Positions 28,318 through 40,036 of a stretch of DNA of 64,000 bases are shown in pieces. Position numbers and translations under genes: made by a program. Position 1 is the stretch's first letter. Each line of letters starts with the position of its first letter. Source of the DNA: Sterolibacterium sp. GTDB taxonomy: Bacteria; Pseudomonadota; Gammaproteobacteria; Burkholderiales; Rhodocyclaceae. Location: NCBI GenBank assembly GCA_028713555.1, contig JAQTOA010000001.1:1-64000 (forward strand), written 5' to 3'. Under the pieces are notes generated by a model. It had not been told where the DNA came from. It was given only the letters and a program-made list of their open reading frames with translations, and ran no database searches.

Positions 28318-30411
28318 GTGGCCCGTAAGACTCCCATCGAGCGCTATCGCAACATCGGCATCAGCGCACACATCGACGCCGGCAAGACTACCGCGACCGA
28401 GCGCATTCTCTTCTACACCGGGGTCAATCACAAGATCGGTGAAGTGCATGATGGCGCCGCCACCATGGATTGGATGGAGCAGGAGCAGGAGCGTGGCATC
28501 ACCATCACCTCTGCGGCGACGACTTGTTTCTGGAAAGGAATGTCCAACACTTTTCCCGAGCATCGCGTCAATATCATTGATACCCCGGGGCACGTCGATT
28601 TCACCATCGAGGTGGAGCGATCGATGCGCGTGCTGGACGGCGCCTGCATGGTGTATTGCGCGGTCGGCGGTGTTCAGCCTCAGTCTGAGACCGTGTGGCG
28701 CCAGGCTACCAAGTACAAGGTGCCCCGTCTGGCTTTCGTGAATAAGATGGATCGTCAGGGTGCGGACTTTTTCAAAGTTCACGACCAGATGCGCTCTCGC
28801 CTTAAGGCTAATCCAATTCCGATTCAAATTCCAATCGGCGCCGAAGAGAAATTCACGGGGGTGGTCGATCTCGTCAAGATGAAAGCGATCATTTGGGACG
28901 ACGCCAGCCTGGGTATTAAGTTTGAATATGGAGATATTCCTGCCGACCTGGTTGATACTGCCAATGAGTGGCATGACAAGATGGTGGAGGCAGCGGCAGA
29001 GGCTTCCGAAGAATTAATGAACAAATACCTTGAAGAAGGGGCCTTGACCGAGGATGAGATCAAACTCGGACTCCGCACCCGTACCATCAATGCCGAGATC
29101 GTGCCGATGCTGTGCGGTTCGGCCTTCAAGAACAAGGGCGTGCAGGCCATGCTCGACGCCGTGATCGAATACATGCCGGCGCCGACGGATATCCCGCCGG
29201 TTACCGGCATTCTCGAAAACGAAACTTCCGGTCAGCGTGCCCCTTCCGATGAAGAGCCATTCGCCGCGCTGGCGTTCAAGATCATGACCGATCCGTTTGT
29301 TGGCCAACTGACCTTTTTCCGCGTCTATTCCGGCAAGGTGAAGACTGGCGACACGATTTACAACCCGATCAAGGGGCGCAAGGAGCGTATTGGTCGTATT
29401 CTGCAAATGCACGCCAATCAGCGCGAAGAAATCAAGGAAGTGTTTGCCGGCGACATCGCCGCCGCGGTTGGCCTGAAAGAGGCGACTACCGGCGAGACTT
29501 TGTGCGACCCCACCAAGGTTATCACTCTGGAGCGCATGATATTTCCTGAGCCGGTGATCCATGTCGCGGTCGAACCCAAGACCAAGGTTGACCAGGAAAA
29601 AATGGGCATCGCCCTGAACCGCTTGGCGCAGGAGGATCCGTCTTTCCGCGTGCGCACTGACGAAGAGTCAGGACAGACGATTATTTCCGGCATGGGTGAA
29701 CTGCACCTGGAAATTCTGGTCGATCGCATGAAGCGTGAGTTTGGCGTCGATGCCAATGTCGGTGCGCCGCAAGTGGCTTATCGCGAGGCGATCCGCAAAT
29801 CGGTTGAGCAGGAAGGTAAATTCGTCAAGCAATCCGGCGGACGCGGCCAGTATGGTCACGTCTGGATCAAGTTGGAGCCAAACGAAACTGGCAAGGGCTT
29901 CGAGTTTATCGACGCCGTCAAGGGCGGATCGGTGCCGCGCGAATTCATCCCGGCAGTCGAAAAAGGCCTTCACGAGACCCTTCCCAATGGGGTGCTGGCC
30001 GGCTTTCCCGTAGTAGATGTCAAAGTCACGCTGTTCGACGGCTCCTCACACGATGTTGACTCCAACGAAAACGCTTTCAAGATGGCTGCCTCGATGGCTT
30101 TCAAGGATGCGATGCGCAAAGCTAGTCCGGTGCTGCTTGAGCCGATGATGGCGGTCGAAGTGGAGACGCCGGAAGATTACATGGGCAATGTGATGGGCGA
30201 TCTATCCAGTCGTCGCGGCATCGTCCATGGCATGGAAGATCAGGTTGGTGGCATCAAGCTGATCAAGGCCGAAGTACCTCTTTCCGAGATGTTCGGTTAT
30301 TCGACCACGCTGCGTTCCCTGTCGCAAGGCCGCGCCACCTATACGATGGAATTCAAGCACTACACTGAAGCACCGAAAAATGTTGCCGAAGCCATTATCA
30401 ACAAGAAATAA
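28318..30411 (+). CDS. fusA: Elongation factor G
   Basis: Predicted 697 residues, standard EF-G. It starts with GTG at 28318 ([21 protein letters not shown] follows), with AGGAACTT upstream. GTPase motifs [26 protein letters not shown] and NKMD are intact. EF-G drives translocation and ribosome recycling. It is third in rpsL-rpsG-fusA-tuf. Its codon usage (GGC, ACC, CGC/CGT) is ordinary for the window, which makes the contrast with tuf clear. Confidence 0.98.
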   Translation: MARKTPIERYRNIGISAHIDAGKTTATERILFYTGVNHKIGEVHDGAATMDWMEQEQERGITITSAATTCFWKGMSNTFPEHRVNIIDTPGHVDFTIEVERSMRVLDGACMVYCAVGGVQPQSETVWRQATKYKVPRLAFVNKMDRQGADFFKVHDQMRSRLKANPIPIQIPIGAEEKFTGVVDLVKMKAIIWDDASLGIKFEYGDIPADLVDTANEWHDKMVEAAAEASEELMNKYLEEGALTEDEIKLGLRTRTINAEIVPMLCGSAFKNKGVQAMLDAVIEYMPAPTDIPPVTGILENETSGQRAPSDEEPFAALAFKIMTDPFVGQLTFFRVYSGKVKTGDTIYNPIKGRKERIGRILQMHANQREEIKEVFAGDIAAAVGLKEATTGETLCDPTKVITLERMIFPEPVIHVAVEPKTKVDQEKMGIALNRLAQEDPSFRVRTDEESGQTIISGMGELHLEILVDRMKREFGVDANVGAPQVAYREAIRKSVEQEGKFVKQSGGRGQYGHVWIKLEPNETGKGFEFIDAVKGGSVPREFIPAVEKGLHETLPNGVLAGFPVVDVKVTLFDGSSHDVDSNENAFKMAASMAFKDAMRKASPVLLEPMMAVEVETPEDYMGNVMGDLSSRRGIVHGMEDQVGGIKLIKAEVPLSEMFGYSTTLRSLSQGRATYTMEFKHYTEAPKNVAEAIINKK

Positions 30412-30462
30412 TTTTATTAAACTGCAGCTTTCGTTGAATTCGTAGGGAGAGGGAAATACATC

Positions 30463-31653
<1,191 letters not shown>

Positions 31654-31684
31654 GCGTCCTGCGCTGGTTTTTCTGGTAAGCGCC

Positions 31685-31743
31685 AAAGAGCCCTAATACC
31701 CCTAGACCCAACGGTGGGTACTAAACATAGTAAGGGCTCTTTT
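31685..31743. terminator. Bidirectional terminator after tuf, overlapping the acyltransferase 3' end
   Basis: AAAGAGCCCT (31685-31694) pairs with AGGGCTCTTT (31733-31742), with an inner ACCCA/TGGGT hairpin, and a T-run on the plus strand; A-richness at the left gives a T-run on the minus strand. It ends the tuf transcript and probably the convergent acyltransferase transcript, whose last codons lie inside the right arm. Confidence 0.75.
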
Positions 31744-32593
31744 CGCCTGGCGGGCGGGTTTTGAAGCGTTTGTGCAGCCACAGGTACTGCTCGGGTAACT
31801 GCCGCACTTCGGCTTCGATAAAAGCATTCATGCGTCGCGTGTCAGCCTCAATGCTTGCGCTGGGGAAGTCCTGCCAGGGTGGATAAATTCTTACGACATA
31901 ACCTTGTTCTTTCGGCAGCATGCGTGTGATAACAGGCAGTACAACCGCGCCGGCCATTCGCGCCAGGCGAGACAAGCCGGTGATAGTCGCTGTCGGAACG
32001 CCAAAAAACGGCACGAAGATGGTATCTCGCTGACCATAATCCATATCTGGCAGATAGTAGAATGGCCGCCCCGCGCGCATCTGGCGTAGCGCTGGGCGCG
32101 TACCTTCCTGGCGCGAGAGCAATGTGGAATCGCCAAAACGCGTACGTCCCTTAAGTAGGGCCGCATTGAATAGCAAGTTTTTCTGGTTGGCGTAAATGCT
32201 AACCATGTCGAGTTCCAGAGTCAGGCGTGTCCAACCCATGTCAAGGCCGATGAAGTGAGGCACCAGCAGGATTACTGGCTTCCCGCCAACAGAACTGAGA
32301 TGTTCGCGGCCCTGGATGGCGACCATCTGACGCAGACGCTTTGCCGGCGCCCACCAGAGCAATCCCCTCTCGATAAAACTGCGGCCAAAGGCGGCGAAAT
32401 GTTTCTTGGCCAGCGCCTCACGTTCGGTTTCACTTAGCGCGGAAAAACACAACCGCAGGTTGGTCTGCGTCACACGGCGCCGTTCTCCCGCTAAGCGATA
32501 AAGCAGGCTGCCAAAACCTTGTCCAAGCCAGGCTAACCATTTCAGCGGGAGCCAGTGCAGCAGCCACATTAGTCCTAATGCAATTCGGGTCAT
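31721..32593 (-). CDS. LpxL/HtrB-family lysophospholipid acyltransferase
   Basis: Predicted 290 residues. The family motif HX4D appears as PHFIGLD near residue 106, followed by YLPDMDYGQRDTIFVPFFGV, typical of lipid A late acyltransferases, and the C-terminal YLWLHKRFKTRPPGE. These membrane enzymes add a secondary acyl chain (lauroyl or myristoyl) to lipid A from acyl-ACP. Its ATG overlaps the TGA of the preceding acyltransferase, so the pair is co-translated. Which acyl chain it transfers cannot be told. Its 3' end lies in the shared terminator with tuf. Confidence 0.88.
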   Translation of the reverse strand: MTRIALGLMWLLHWLPLKWLAWLGQGFGSLLYRLAGERRRVTQTNLRLCFSALSETEREALAKKHFAAFGRSFIERGLLWWAPAKRLRQMVAIQGREHLSSVGGKPVILLVPHFIGLDMGWTRLTLELDMVSIYANQKNLLFNAALLKGRTRFGDSTLLSRQEGTRPALRQMRAGRPFYYLPDMDYGQRDTIFVPFFGVPTATITGLSRLARMAGAVVLPVITRMLPKEQGYVVRIYPPWQDFPSASIEADTRRMNAFIEAEVRQLPEQYLWLHKRFKTRPPGEKSPYYV

Positions 32594-33438
32594 GCGCTTC
32601 CTTCCGGTGGTACAGCGCCTCTAGGTACTTTGTAGCGGTTGTAACCCCACAGATACTGTCCTGGGCATTCTCGAATCAATCCTTCGAGTTCATGATTGAG
32701 CTGCACCACTCGTTCTTCCAGCGTGCCCGTCAATGATACCGTGAGTGGGCGCAATTTGAGATGGTAGCCAGCACCGTAGACCAGGCGTTCGGCATAAGCC
32801 AGCAGTACTGTGGCATCGTCTGCGGCCAGCCGTGCTGCCAACGTCATGGTGTAGGCGGGGCGGTTGAAGAATGGCGCCCAGACTCCCTCACCTTTGCCGG
32901 GGACTTGATCGGGCAGCATGCCGATGGCTTCGCCCCGCTTCAATGCTTTTAACAACGTCCTCACGCCGCTGAGATCGGCTGACGCCAGTTTGAGCGTGGC
33001 GCCACGTCCTCTTTCCATCAGCGGCCTTAACCAGGCTTGCTTGGGAGGTCGGTAGAGGACGCTAATCGGACGGTAACTAGCATAATATTGGGCAGTGATT
33101 TCAAAACAGCCAAGATGGGGTGTCAGGAACAGTATTCCCTGATTTCTTTCGCGCCATGCAGCCTCGACCAACTCCCAGCCAGTGACGCGCACCACCCGTG
33201 CCACTACTTCATCTCGTGGACGCAGCCAGATCTTTGGCAACTCGAAGATTGTCTTGCCTGCTTCCATGATAGCAATGGCGCGATGCTTCTTAGCCCAGTC
33301 GCCTGCCAAGGCCAAATTATTGTTCAAATGACGCCGATAGGTTGGAGAGCAGGCAAATGCAAGCCAGCCAAGCAAGGCGCCTAGATTGTGCAATAGTTGT
33401 AAAGGCAGGAGAGAGAGTAAGCGGATGAGAAAAGGCAT
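32590..33438 (-). CDS. LpxL/HtrB-family acyltransferase (first of pair)
   Basis: Predicted 282 residues from ATG 33438 (MPFLIRLLSLLPLQLLHNLG); a TTG at 33471 would add 11 residues. A hydrophobic N-terminal anchor is present, then HLGCFE near residue 109, the HX4E version of the catalytic motif found in LpxL, and LPDQVPGKGEGVWAPFF near 186. The C-terminal YLWGYNRYKVPRG is typical. With the next gene it should complete the two secondary acylations of lipid A in the inner membrane. In many betaproteobacteria such a pair is divergent from metK; here the divergent gene is a FapA-like one. Confidence 0.87.
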   Translation of the reverse strand: MPFLIRLLSLLPLQLLHNLGALLGWLAFACSPTYRRHLNNNLALAGDWAKKHRAIAIMEAGKTIFELPKIWLRPRDEVVARVVRVTGWELVEAAWRERNQGILFLTPHLGCFEITAQYYASYRPISVLYRPPKQAWLRPLMERGRGATLKLASADLSGVRTLLKALKRGEAIGMLPDQVPGKGEGVWAPFFNRPAYTMTLAARLAADDATVLLAYAERLVYGAGYHLKLRPLTVSLTGTLEERVVQLNHELEGLIRECPGQYLWGYNRYKVPRGAVPPEGSA

Positions 33439-33617
33439 GGGCAACTCTGGGTTATCAGATAAAAAACGCAAAACTTGAATTGTCCGCGATCCTCCGGCTC
33501 AGGGGAAGCGTAATTTGGAATTCACCCAAATGAGACGTTATTATCGCAGTATGATGACTCAGGTCTGCTTGGGATCCATGAGAGATTGGTAAAATATCCC
33601 AATAAGAGGAGACGACC

Positions 33618-35615
33618 ATTATCAATTCTGTCCCAGCTTCGCCAGCCCAGTCAGACAATACGCCTTCCGAACTGACGGATTGCGGGTTGCTGCTGCCCGG
33701 TTTCCTGACGCGGCGCGATGATGGTCTGTATGTCGATATCTCCTTGCTTGAATCCGCCAAGAATTTTCAGCAATTTGTCGATCGGGTATTCACTTCGGAT
33801 GCTTATTTCATCTCTCTCGATTACCCGCTGTTCTTGAAATTGCTCTATGAACCGGATGCGCTGGAATTGCCTGTTCGTGGCAAGAACGCCGAAGATCGCC
33901 CGGAAATGTGGCTAGCGAAGGATATTGCACCTTTCAACCCGGACCACCGGAAAATCTACCGGCAAGCCAAGGTGGTAAAAGACGGCAAATTGGCAGAGTA
34001 TTTATTTGAACCGGTGATGATTGAGCAGGATGTCGAGTTACCAGTTTTCGGCCCGCCTCCTGCAGATGCGACCGCATCCCGCCCAATTCTTGGCTATGAG
34101 ATGCGCAAGCAGTTCATGCATGTGAAGCCCGATCCGGATGAATTTATTGCCGCGATGTGGCTACAGGGCATACGCTACGGTGTCGACATGCGGATCGTGC
34201 AAGCGATCATCAAGGATAACGGTACTGGAAGACTGGAGATCGCCCACATGCTTGAGCCGTTGCCCGGCCGGGATGCCAGCATAGTCGAACAGGCGGAAAC
34301 CATGCATCGGGATGATGCGCCCAAGAGACTTGCGGATGGCCGGGTTGACTTGAGCACATACAGCAATCATTTCCCGCAAGTTGCTGCGGGTATCCGCCTA
34401 CTGAAGAAGATTCCGCGCGTACTGGGGAAACCGGGCTGGAATGTGCGGGGCACCGTTTTCGAACCGCCTCTGCCGCAGGATTTGGATTTGGAAGCACTGG
34501 CTGGTCCCGGCACAAGAATCGAACGAAGCCCACAGGGAGAGTTCATCGTCGCAGCACTTTCCGGCTTCCTCTATATCGATGGGCATTCCAACCAGATTTC
34601 CGTGACAGAGAAAATTGTCAGCAAGTCTGGTGTCAGTATGCAAACTACCGGCAATCTGGAACTGACGGGTTCTGACTATGAGGAACATGGGGAAGTGTTG
34701 GAGCAACGCCAGGTAACGGGGCACAACATGACCTTCTTCAACGATGTTTTTGGCCAGGTTGTGTCTGACGGCGGCAAAATCGAACTGAAAGCCAATCTTG
34801 CCGGTGGCGAAGCAAGAAGCCCCCATGGCAATATCGTCATAGAAGGAACGGCTTCAAATGCCATTGTCGAGGCCAAGGACGGGGAAATCGAGATAAACGT
34901 TGCCCACAACACGCTGATCATCGGCAAGAAAGTGAAAATCATCCAGGCAGTAAATTGCGACATTCTGGCCGAAGAGCTTGAAGTAGACACCTGCTCGGCT
35001 TGCGCGGTATTGGGCAAATCGATCTTGCTTCACACGGCCGGGGAATGGAAGAGCACCGAAACGCTTGTTTCCATACAGGTACCGGACAAAACGGCATGGA
35101 CTTTGCGTGGTGAAGACCTGGATCGGCAACTTGCGGCAATCAGGAACAGCAAGATGGGCAAGGAGGGAAATGCAGCGCAAATCTCAAACCAGGCAGAGGT
35201 GAAGAAGTTTCTGGCCTTGCGCGCGAAGGTTGATGCCGGAGAGATAAAGATTGCTCCGGCACAGGAAGCAGGCTGGAAGACCACTTTGGTCCGTTTTGCT
35301 TCTGTGACTCGGCAATTGGAGAAGTTGATCGACGAAATCCGCAAACTGAAGGATGAAGAAGAATATCTGTGCAATCAGGTGGAGAAGCTGAATAACGCCA
35401 TGACCCAAGCAGAGGCGGCGGTTTCTTGCGTAATCAAAGAAATAAGTGGCGAGACTATCGTGCGAACACGAACGGGACCTGTTGAGGGACTTTTGTTTGA
35501 TACCTTGGCTCCCAAAGAATTGCATGTGCGTCTGCGTGAGGCTGGGAAGTCTGAGGAACGACTGTTCTCCGACGATGGCGGAACCTACGAATGGTATCTA
35601 AGGCCGAAGAACTGA
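33618..35615 (+). CDS. FapA/DUF342-family protein with probable ATT start
   Basis: From 33618 the protein would have 665 residues. No ATG or GTG fits: the frame opens after TAA at 33603-33605, AGAGGAGA lies at 33605-33612 and the only codon at proper spacing is ATT at 33618; an internal TTG at 33687 lacks a comparable site. The middle of the protein (about residues 200-500) has the FapA/DUF342 pattern of repetitive beta-helix turns (GVSMQTTGNLELTGSDYEEHG, GNIVIEGTASNAIVEAKDGEI), and residues about 555-610 form a coiled coil. Related proteins bind polymers or scaffold flagellar and signalling assemblies, but the precise role is unknown. It is monocistronic between the lpxL pair and hemB. Confidence 0.75.
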   Translation: MINSVPASPAQSDNTPSELTDCGLLLPGFLTRRDDGLYVDISLLESAKNFQQFVDRVFTSDAYFISLDYPLFLKLLYEPDALELPVRGKNAEDRPEMWLAKDIAPFNPDHRKIYRQAKVVKDGKLAEYLFEPVMIEQDVELPVFGPPPADATASRPILGYEMRKQFMHVKPDPDEFIAAMWLQGIRYGVDMRIVQAIIKDNGTGRLEIAHMLEPLPGRDASIVEQAETMHRDDAPKRLADGRVDLSTYSNHFPQVAAGIRLLKKIPRVLGKPGWNVRGTVFEPPLPQDLDLEALAGPGTRIERSPQGEFIVAALSGFLYIDGHSNQISVTEKIVSKSGVSMQTTGNLELTGSDYEEHGEVLEQRQVTGHNMTFFNDVFGQVVSDGGKIELKANLAGGEARSPHGNIVIEGTASNAIVEAKDGEIEINVAHNTLIIGKKVKIIQAVNCDILAEELEVDTCSACAVLGKSILLHTAGEWKSTETLVSIQVPDKTAWTLRGEDLDRQLAAIRNSKMGKEGNAAQISNQAEVKKFLALRAKVDAGEIKIAPAQEAGWKTTLVRFASVTRQLEKLIDEIRKLKDEEEYLCNQVEKLNNAMTQAEAAVSCVIKEISGETIVRTRTGPVEGLLFDTLAPKELHVRLREAGKSEERLFSDDGGTYEWYLRPKN

Positions 35616-35649
35616 GCGGCAAATGATGCTGATTTCCGCCAGGGAAGAA

Positions 35650-36672
<1,023 letters not shown>

Positions 36673-36693
36673 TCAAAAAATTAAAATAACTGG

Positions 36694-36775
36694 AACTATT
36701 GCAAGGAACATTTATCTCAGGAACAGATGGTGCTAGCCGTCTCCCGCTCACCTCCCTAAGCGGGTGCCTTTTTCC
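36694..36775 (+). ncRNA. Candidate small RNA between hemB and engB
   Basis: The plus strand of the 154-base hemB-engB gap ends in a clear intrinsic terminator: CCCGCT (36743-36748) pairs with AGCGGG (36759-36764) around the loop CACCTCCCTA, followed by TGCC and five T. No plus-strand gene lies upstream (hemB is transcribed away), so the terminator must belong to a short RNA starting in the gap. The loop contains CCTCC, complementary to ribosome-binding sites. In E. coli and Pseudomonas the small RNAs Spot 42 and ErsA occupy the gap facing the 3' end of engB. The start point is only estimated; no strong promoter is visible. Confidence 0.4.
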
Positions 36776-36799
36776 CAACCAAAACGGATCAAGGCAATC

Positions 36800-36840
36800 G
36801 GCCCCCGGTTTTCCCCTTTAGCCGGGGGCCATTCTTTTTT
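36800..36840 (+). terminator. Second plus-strand terminator, overlapping the engB 3' end
   Basis: GGCCCCCGG (36800-36808) pairs with CCGGGGGCC (36822-36830) and is followed by ATTCTTTTTT. The T-run is on the plus strand only, so it acts on rightward transcription, as if a backup for the small RNA terminator. Its right arm lies inside the last codons of engB. Confidence 0.7.
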
Positions 36841-37477
36841 CATCAGCAACCTCCGTTGGTTTATTGACCAAACACTCTGTCAACCACGCGCTAATCACGA
36901 TCTCTGCTTCTTCGACCCCCATCTTTTTCGGGCTAGAAAACAGTTGTACCGTAATTTGTCCGCCATACACAGCGATGCTCTCGCGCACTTTGTTCAAGGT
37001 CTGTGAGGCCTCCTGGCGCGACAGCTTGTCAGATTTGGTGAGCAGGATATGGATAGGATTGCCGGTCGGCAAAAACCATTCAATCATCTGGATATCAAGA
37101 TCAGTCAGAGGATGTCTGGCGTCCATAATAAGGACTAAGCCGATCAGGTTTTCTCTCCGTTTCAGATAATGCTCAAGTAGTCCCTGCCATTGTTTGCGAA
37201 CTTCCTTTGGAACGGCGGCGTAGCCGTAACCCGGCAAATCAACCAGGCATGCCCCATGGGGTAGGCGAAAGAAGTTGATCAACTGGGTTCGCCCTGGTGT
37301 CTTGCTGACAAAGGCTAGGCGTGTTTGCCCTGCCAGCGTATTGAGGGCGCTCGACTTGCCTGCATTGGACCGGCCGGCGAAAGCTATCTCAGGCCCAGCT
37401 GCCGATGGAGGCGGCAAATTGATCGGCTTGGCAACGGAGGTTTCAAAAACAGCGTGATGAAACAATGATGACGGCAT
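36818..37477 (-). CDS. engB: EngB (YihA/YsxC), ribosome-biogenesis GTPase
   Basis: Predicted 219 residues. GTPase motifs are intact: [12 protein letters not shown] near 34-45, [19 protein letters not shown] near 80 and LTKSDKL near 147. EngB helps assemble the 50S subunit. The ATG at 37477 begins [18 protein letters not shown], as in relatives. It is divergent from the cytochrome c4 gene across 87 bases, a pairing common in betaproteobacteria. Confidence 0.95.
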   Translation of the reverse strand: MPSSLFHHAVFETSVAKPINLPPPSAAGPEIAFAGRSNAGKSSALNTLAGQTRLAFVSKTPGRTQLINFFRLPHGACLVDLPGYGYAAVPKEVRKQWQGLLEHYLKRRENLIGLVLIMDARHPLTDLDIQMIEWFLPTGNPIHILLTKSDKLSRQEASQTLNKVRESIAVYGGQITVQLFSSPKKMGVEEAEIVISAWLTECLVNKPTEVADEKRMAPG

Positions 37478-37564
37478 GGCGCTAACGCGTTGTGCGGGTA
37501 AGGCGAGAGTAAGTTAGTATAGAATATCAGCTTTATGCTGTTTATGGTTTTGAGGAGTATCACA

Positions 37565-38203
37565 ATGAAACGATTTCTGTGGTTGCTCGCCGGCGTTGCC
37601 GTTGCAACTACCGTTCCTGCTGCCGATCAGGCTTTCGTGTCGACCGCCGATCCAGCCAAAGGGCAACAGATCGTCTCAACGGTTTGCAGCGCCTGCCACA
37701 ATACTGATGGCAATAGCACGATCGTGACCAATCCCAAACTAGCTGGTCAGCACCCCGAATACCTGGCAAAACAAATGCGGAATTTTAAGAGCGATGGTGG
37801 GAAGCCAGCGGAGCGCATCAGCCCGGTAATGAACGCCATAATCGCCGCCTACAGCGAAGACCAAATGCGTGACATTGCTGCATACTTCGCCGAGCAAAAG
37901 CGCAAAGGCGATACCGCGAAAAATTATGAAACCATTGAATTTGGCCGCAAGATCTATCGTGCCGGAGACCAGACCAAGGGCCTGCCCGCCTGCGCTGCTT
38001 GCCACGGTCCGGCCGGTGCGGGAATGCCTGCGCAGTATCCGCGTATCGCAGGCCAGTTTTCCGAATACACCGAGGCTCAATTAAGGAGTTTTCGCGCCGG
38101 CGAGCGTACCAACGATTCGAACAAGATGATGCGCATGGTGACGATCAAGATGACCGATGCGGAAATCAAGGCTGTCTCCGACTACGTTGCCGGCCTGCGC
38201 TAA
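37565..38203 (+). CDS. Cytochrome c4 (dihaem, periplasmic)
   Basis: Predicted 212 residues from ATG 37565, with GAGGAG seven bases upstream; ten further open codons before it are not used. A signal peptide (MKRFLWLLAGVAVATTVPAA) precedes two class I cytochrome c domains with haem motifs CSACH near residue 44 and CAACH near 143, and methionine ligands in the regions SPVMNAI and MMRMVTI. It would carry electrons to terminal oxidases. Usual neighbours resB/resC for cytochrome c maturation do not follow here; a 220-base gap with no recognisable gene lies before msrP. Confidence 0.93.
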   Translation: MKRFLWLLAGVAVATTVPAADQAFVSTADPAKGQQIVSTVCSACHNTDGNSTIVTNPKLAGQHPEYLAKQMRNFKSDGGKPAERISPVMNAIIAAYSEDQMRDIAAYFAEQKRKGDTAKNYETIEFGRKIYRAGDQTKGLPACAACHGPAGAGMPAQYPRIAGQFSEYTEAQLRSFRAGERTNDSNKMMRMVTIKMTDAEIKAVSDYVAGLR

Positions 38204-38423
38204 AATTCTCGTTTCCCTGCTCGCCAAGTAGCTGTTGCTTGTACGGCTCGAAGCTGTGCCCTTAGGGGGAATGAGGCGGAACAGGATGCGCTTTTAGCGA
38301 TCCACATGAAGGCGGCATGTTTGCACCGCAGCTTGTGTGTGTGGCGCCAACAAATCTGTGGAATTCGCGAATGGTTTCGCTGTCGAATCAGGCCTACGGG
38401 CATAAGTCCATCGAGGAGCTACC

Positions 38424-39362
38424 ATGCTGATTCGCCACTCTAGCGACGTTGTTCCATCCGAAATCACATCTCGCCGTGTCTTCGAACGCCGCCGCGAGTT
38501 TCTCCAAGCCGCAGTCGGTATTGGGTTGAGTGAAGTCGTGTATCCTCTATCGTCGGCTATTGCTGCCGGGAAATTTCCTGATACAACAAAAAGTTCGCTT
38601 AGTACTCTGGAAAAGCCAACCCTTTTTAAGGACGTCACCAGCTACAATAATTTTTACGAATTTGGCACCGACAAGGCGGATCCCGCGCTCCATGCAAACA
38701 CGCTGAAAACGCGGCCATGGATACTAAGCGTCGAGGGCTTGGTGAAGCGACCAAAGGCTATTGCCATCGACGATCTCATCAAGCTGGCACCGTTAGAGGA
38801 GCGTATTTATCGCATGCGCTGTGTCGAAGGCTGGAGCATGGTCATTCCCTGGCTTGGTTTTCCGCTAGCCACCTTATTAAAGAGTGTGGAACCGCTTGGC
38901 GCCGCGAAATACGTCGAGTTCGTCTCCGCAGCCGACCCGAAAACCATGCCTGGCGTTAACCGCGGCATGATCGACTGGCCCTATGTAGAGGGACTTCGAC
39001 TGGACGAAGCATTGCATCCCTTGACCATTTTGTCCGTTGGTCTTTATGGTGAACCACTGCCCAATCAGAACGGTGCGCCAGTACGTCTGGTGGTACCGTG
39101 GAAGTACGGCTTCAAAAGCGGAAAGTCTATCGTCAAAATTCGTCTCGTTGAACACGAACCAAAGACTGCCTGGATGAAAGCTGCCCCGAGCGAGTACGGT
39201 TTTTATTCCAACGTCAATCCTGAAGTTGATCATCCGCGCTGGAGCCAGGCAACGGAGCGCCGCATTGGCGAATTCTTCAAACGCAAGACGCTAGCCTTCA
39301 ATGGCTATGCCGATAAGGTGGCGCGACTGTACGCCGGCATGGATTTGAAGAAGTTTTATTGA
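38424..39362 (+). CDS. msrP: MsrP (YedY), molybdenum sulfoxide reductase
   Basis: Predicted 312 residues. A Tat signal with twin arginines ([11 protein letters not shown]) begins near residue 22. The molybdopterin-binding core contains the molybdenum-ligand cysteine in [14 protein letters not shown] at residue 133 and [18 protein letters not shown] near 215-232. MsrP with MsrQ repairs methionine sulfoxides in periplasmic proteins using quinol electrons. GAGGAG lies before the ATG. Its TGA overlaps the msrQ ATG by one base. Confidence 0.95.
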   Translation: MLIRHSSDVVPSEITSRRVFERRREFLQAAVGIGLSEVVYPLSSAIAAGKFPDTTKSSLSTLEKPTLFKDVTSYNNFYEFGTDKADPALHANTLKTRPWILSVEGLVKRPKAIAIDDLIKLAPLEERIYRMRCVEGWSMVIPWLGFPLATLLKSVEPLGAAKYVEFVSAADPKTMPGVNRGMIDWPYVEGLRLDEALHPLTILSVGLYGEPLPNQNGAPVRLVVPWKYGFKSGKSIVKIRLVEHEPKTAWMKAAPSEYGFYSNVNPEVDHPRWSQATERRIGEFFKRKTLAFNGYADKVARLYAGMDLKKFY

Positions 39363-40036
39363 TGGTTTGGCGGCTTTCTTGTAATCCGACTCGGCGGCAA
39401 TTAGCAGCGATAAAGATTGCTCTGTTCCTTCTCTGCCTGGCACCGTTGCTGCTGCTGGGTTGGAATGCATGGAATGACGCACTTGGAGCCAATCCGATAG
39501 AAGCCATCACCCGCGCGCTGGGTACCTGGACGCTCAGATTGCTGTTAATCATCCTGACGATCTCGCCGCTACGCAAGCTGACTGGTCGGCACTGGTTGCT
39601 GCGCTTGAGGCGCATGCTGGGTTTGTTCGTGTTCTTCTACGCCATACTGCATCTGACCACTTATCTCTGGCTGGACAAATTCTTCGATTGGCAAGCCATT
39701 GCCAATGACATCTTCAAGCGTCCATTTATCACCATCGGCATGGCGGCATTTGCGCTATTGGTGCCGCTTGCCGCCACGTCCAGCAATGCCATGATGAAGC
39801 GTCTAGGCGGCAAGCGCTGGCAGCAACTGCATCGCACGGTATATGTAATCGCCATTTTTGGTGTGGCGCATTACTGGTGGCTGGTGAAACTGGACGTGAC
39901 CTCACCGTTAATCTACGCGGCTCTGCTGACCATATTGCTCGGTGTCCGTTTACTGTGGCGGTATCTGGAAAGGCCCCAAAAGTGGCAGGAACCTTCGTCA
40001 ATCCGCTGCCGAAGTAAGACTATGGCAAAGCAATAA
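39362..40036 (+). CDS. msrQ: MsrQ (YedZ), haem-binding membrane subunit
   Basis: Predicted 224 residues starting at the ATG at 39362, which overlaps the msrP stop (TGATG). Several membrane segments are visible (about residues 15-35, 48-68, 83-100, 115-135, 150-170, 175-190). Histidines in FYAILHLTTY and QLHRTVYVIAIFGVAHYWWLVK are the likely haem ligands of this ferric-reductase-like family. It passes electrons from the respiratory chain to MsrP. It ends directly against the stop of the convergent 50-residue gene. Confidence 0.95.
   Translation: MVWRLSCNPTRRQLAAIKIALFLLCLAPLLLLGWNAWNDALGANPIEAITRALGTWTLRLLLIILTISPLRKLTGRHWLLRLRRMLGLFVFFYAILHLTTYLWLDKFFDWQAIANDIFKRPFITIGMAAFALLVPLAATSSNAMMKRLGGKRWQQLHRTVYVIAIFGVAHYWWLVKLDVTSPLIYAALLTILLGVRLLWRYLERPQKWQEPSSIRCRSKTMAKQ

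Noticed and set aside
36694..36706. A sigma-54-like promoter (TGGAAC...TTGCA) for the small RNA candidate
   Set aside because: The spacing between GG and GC is seven bases, not the ten required.
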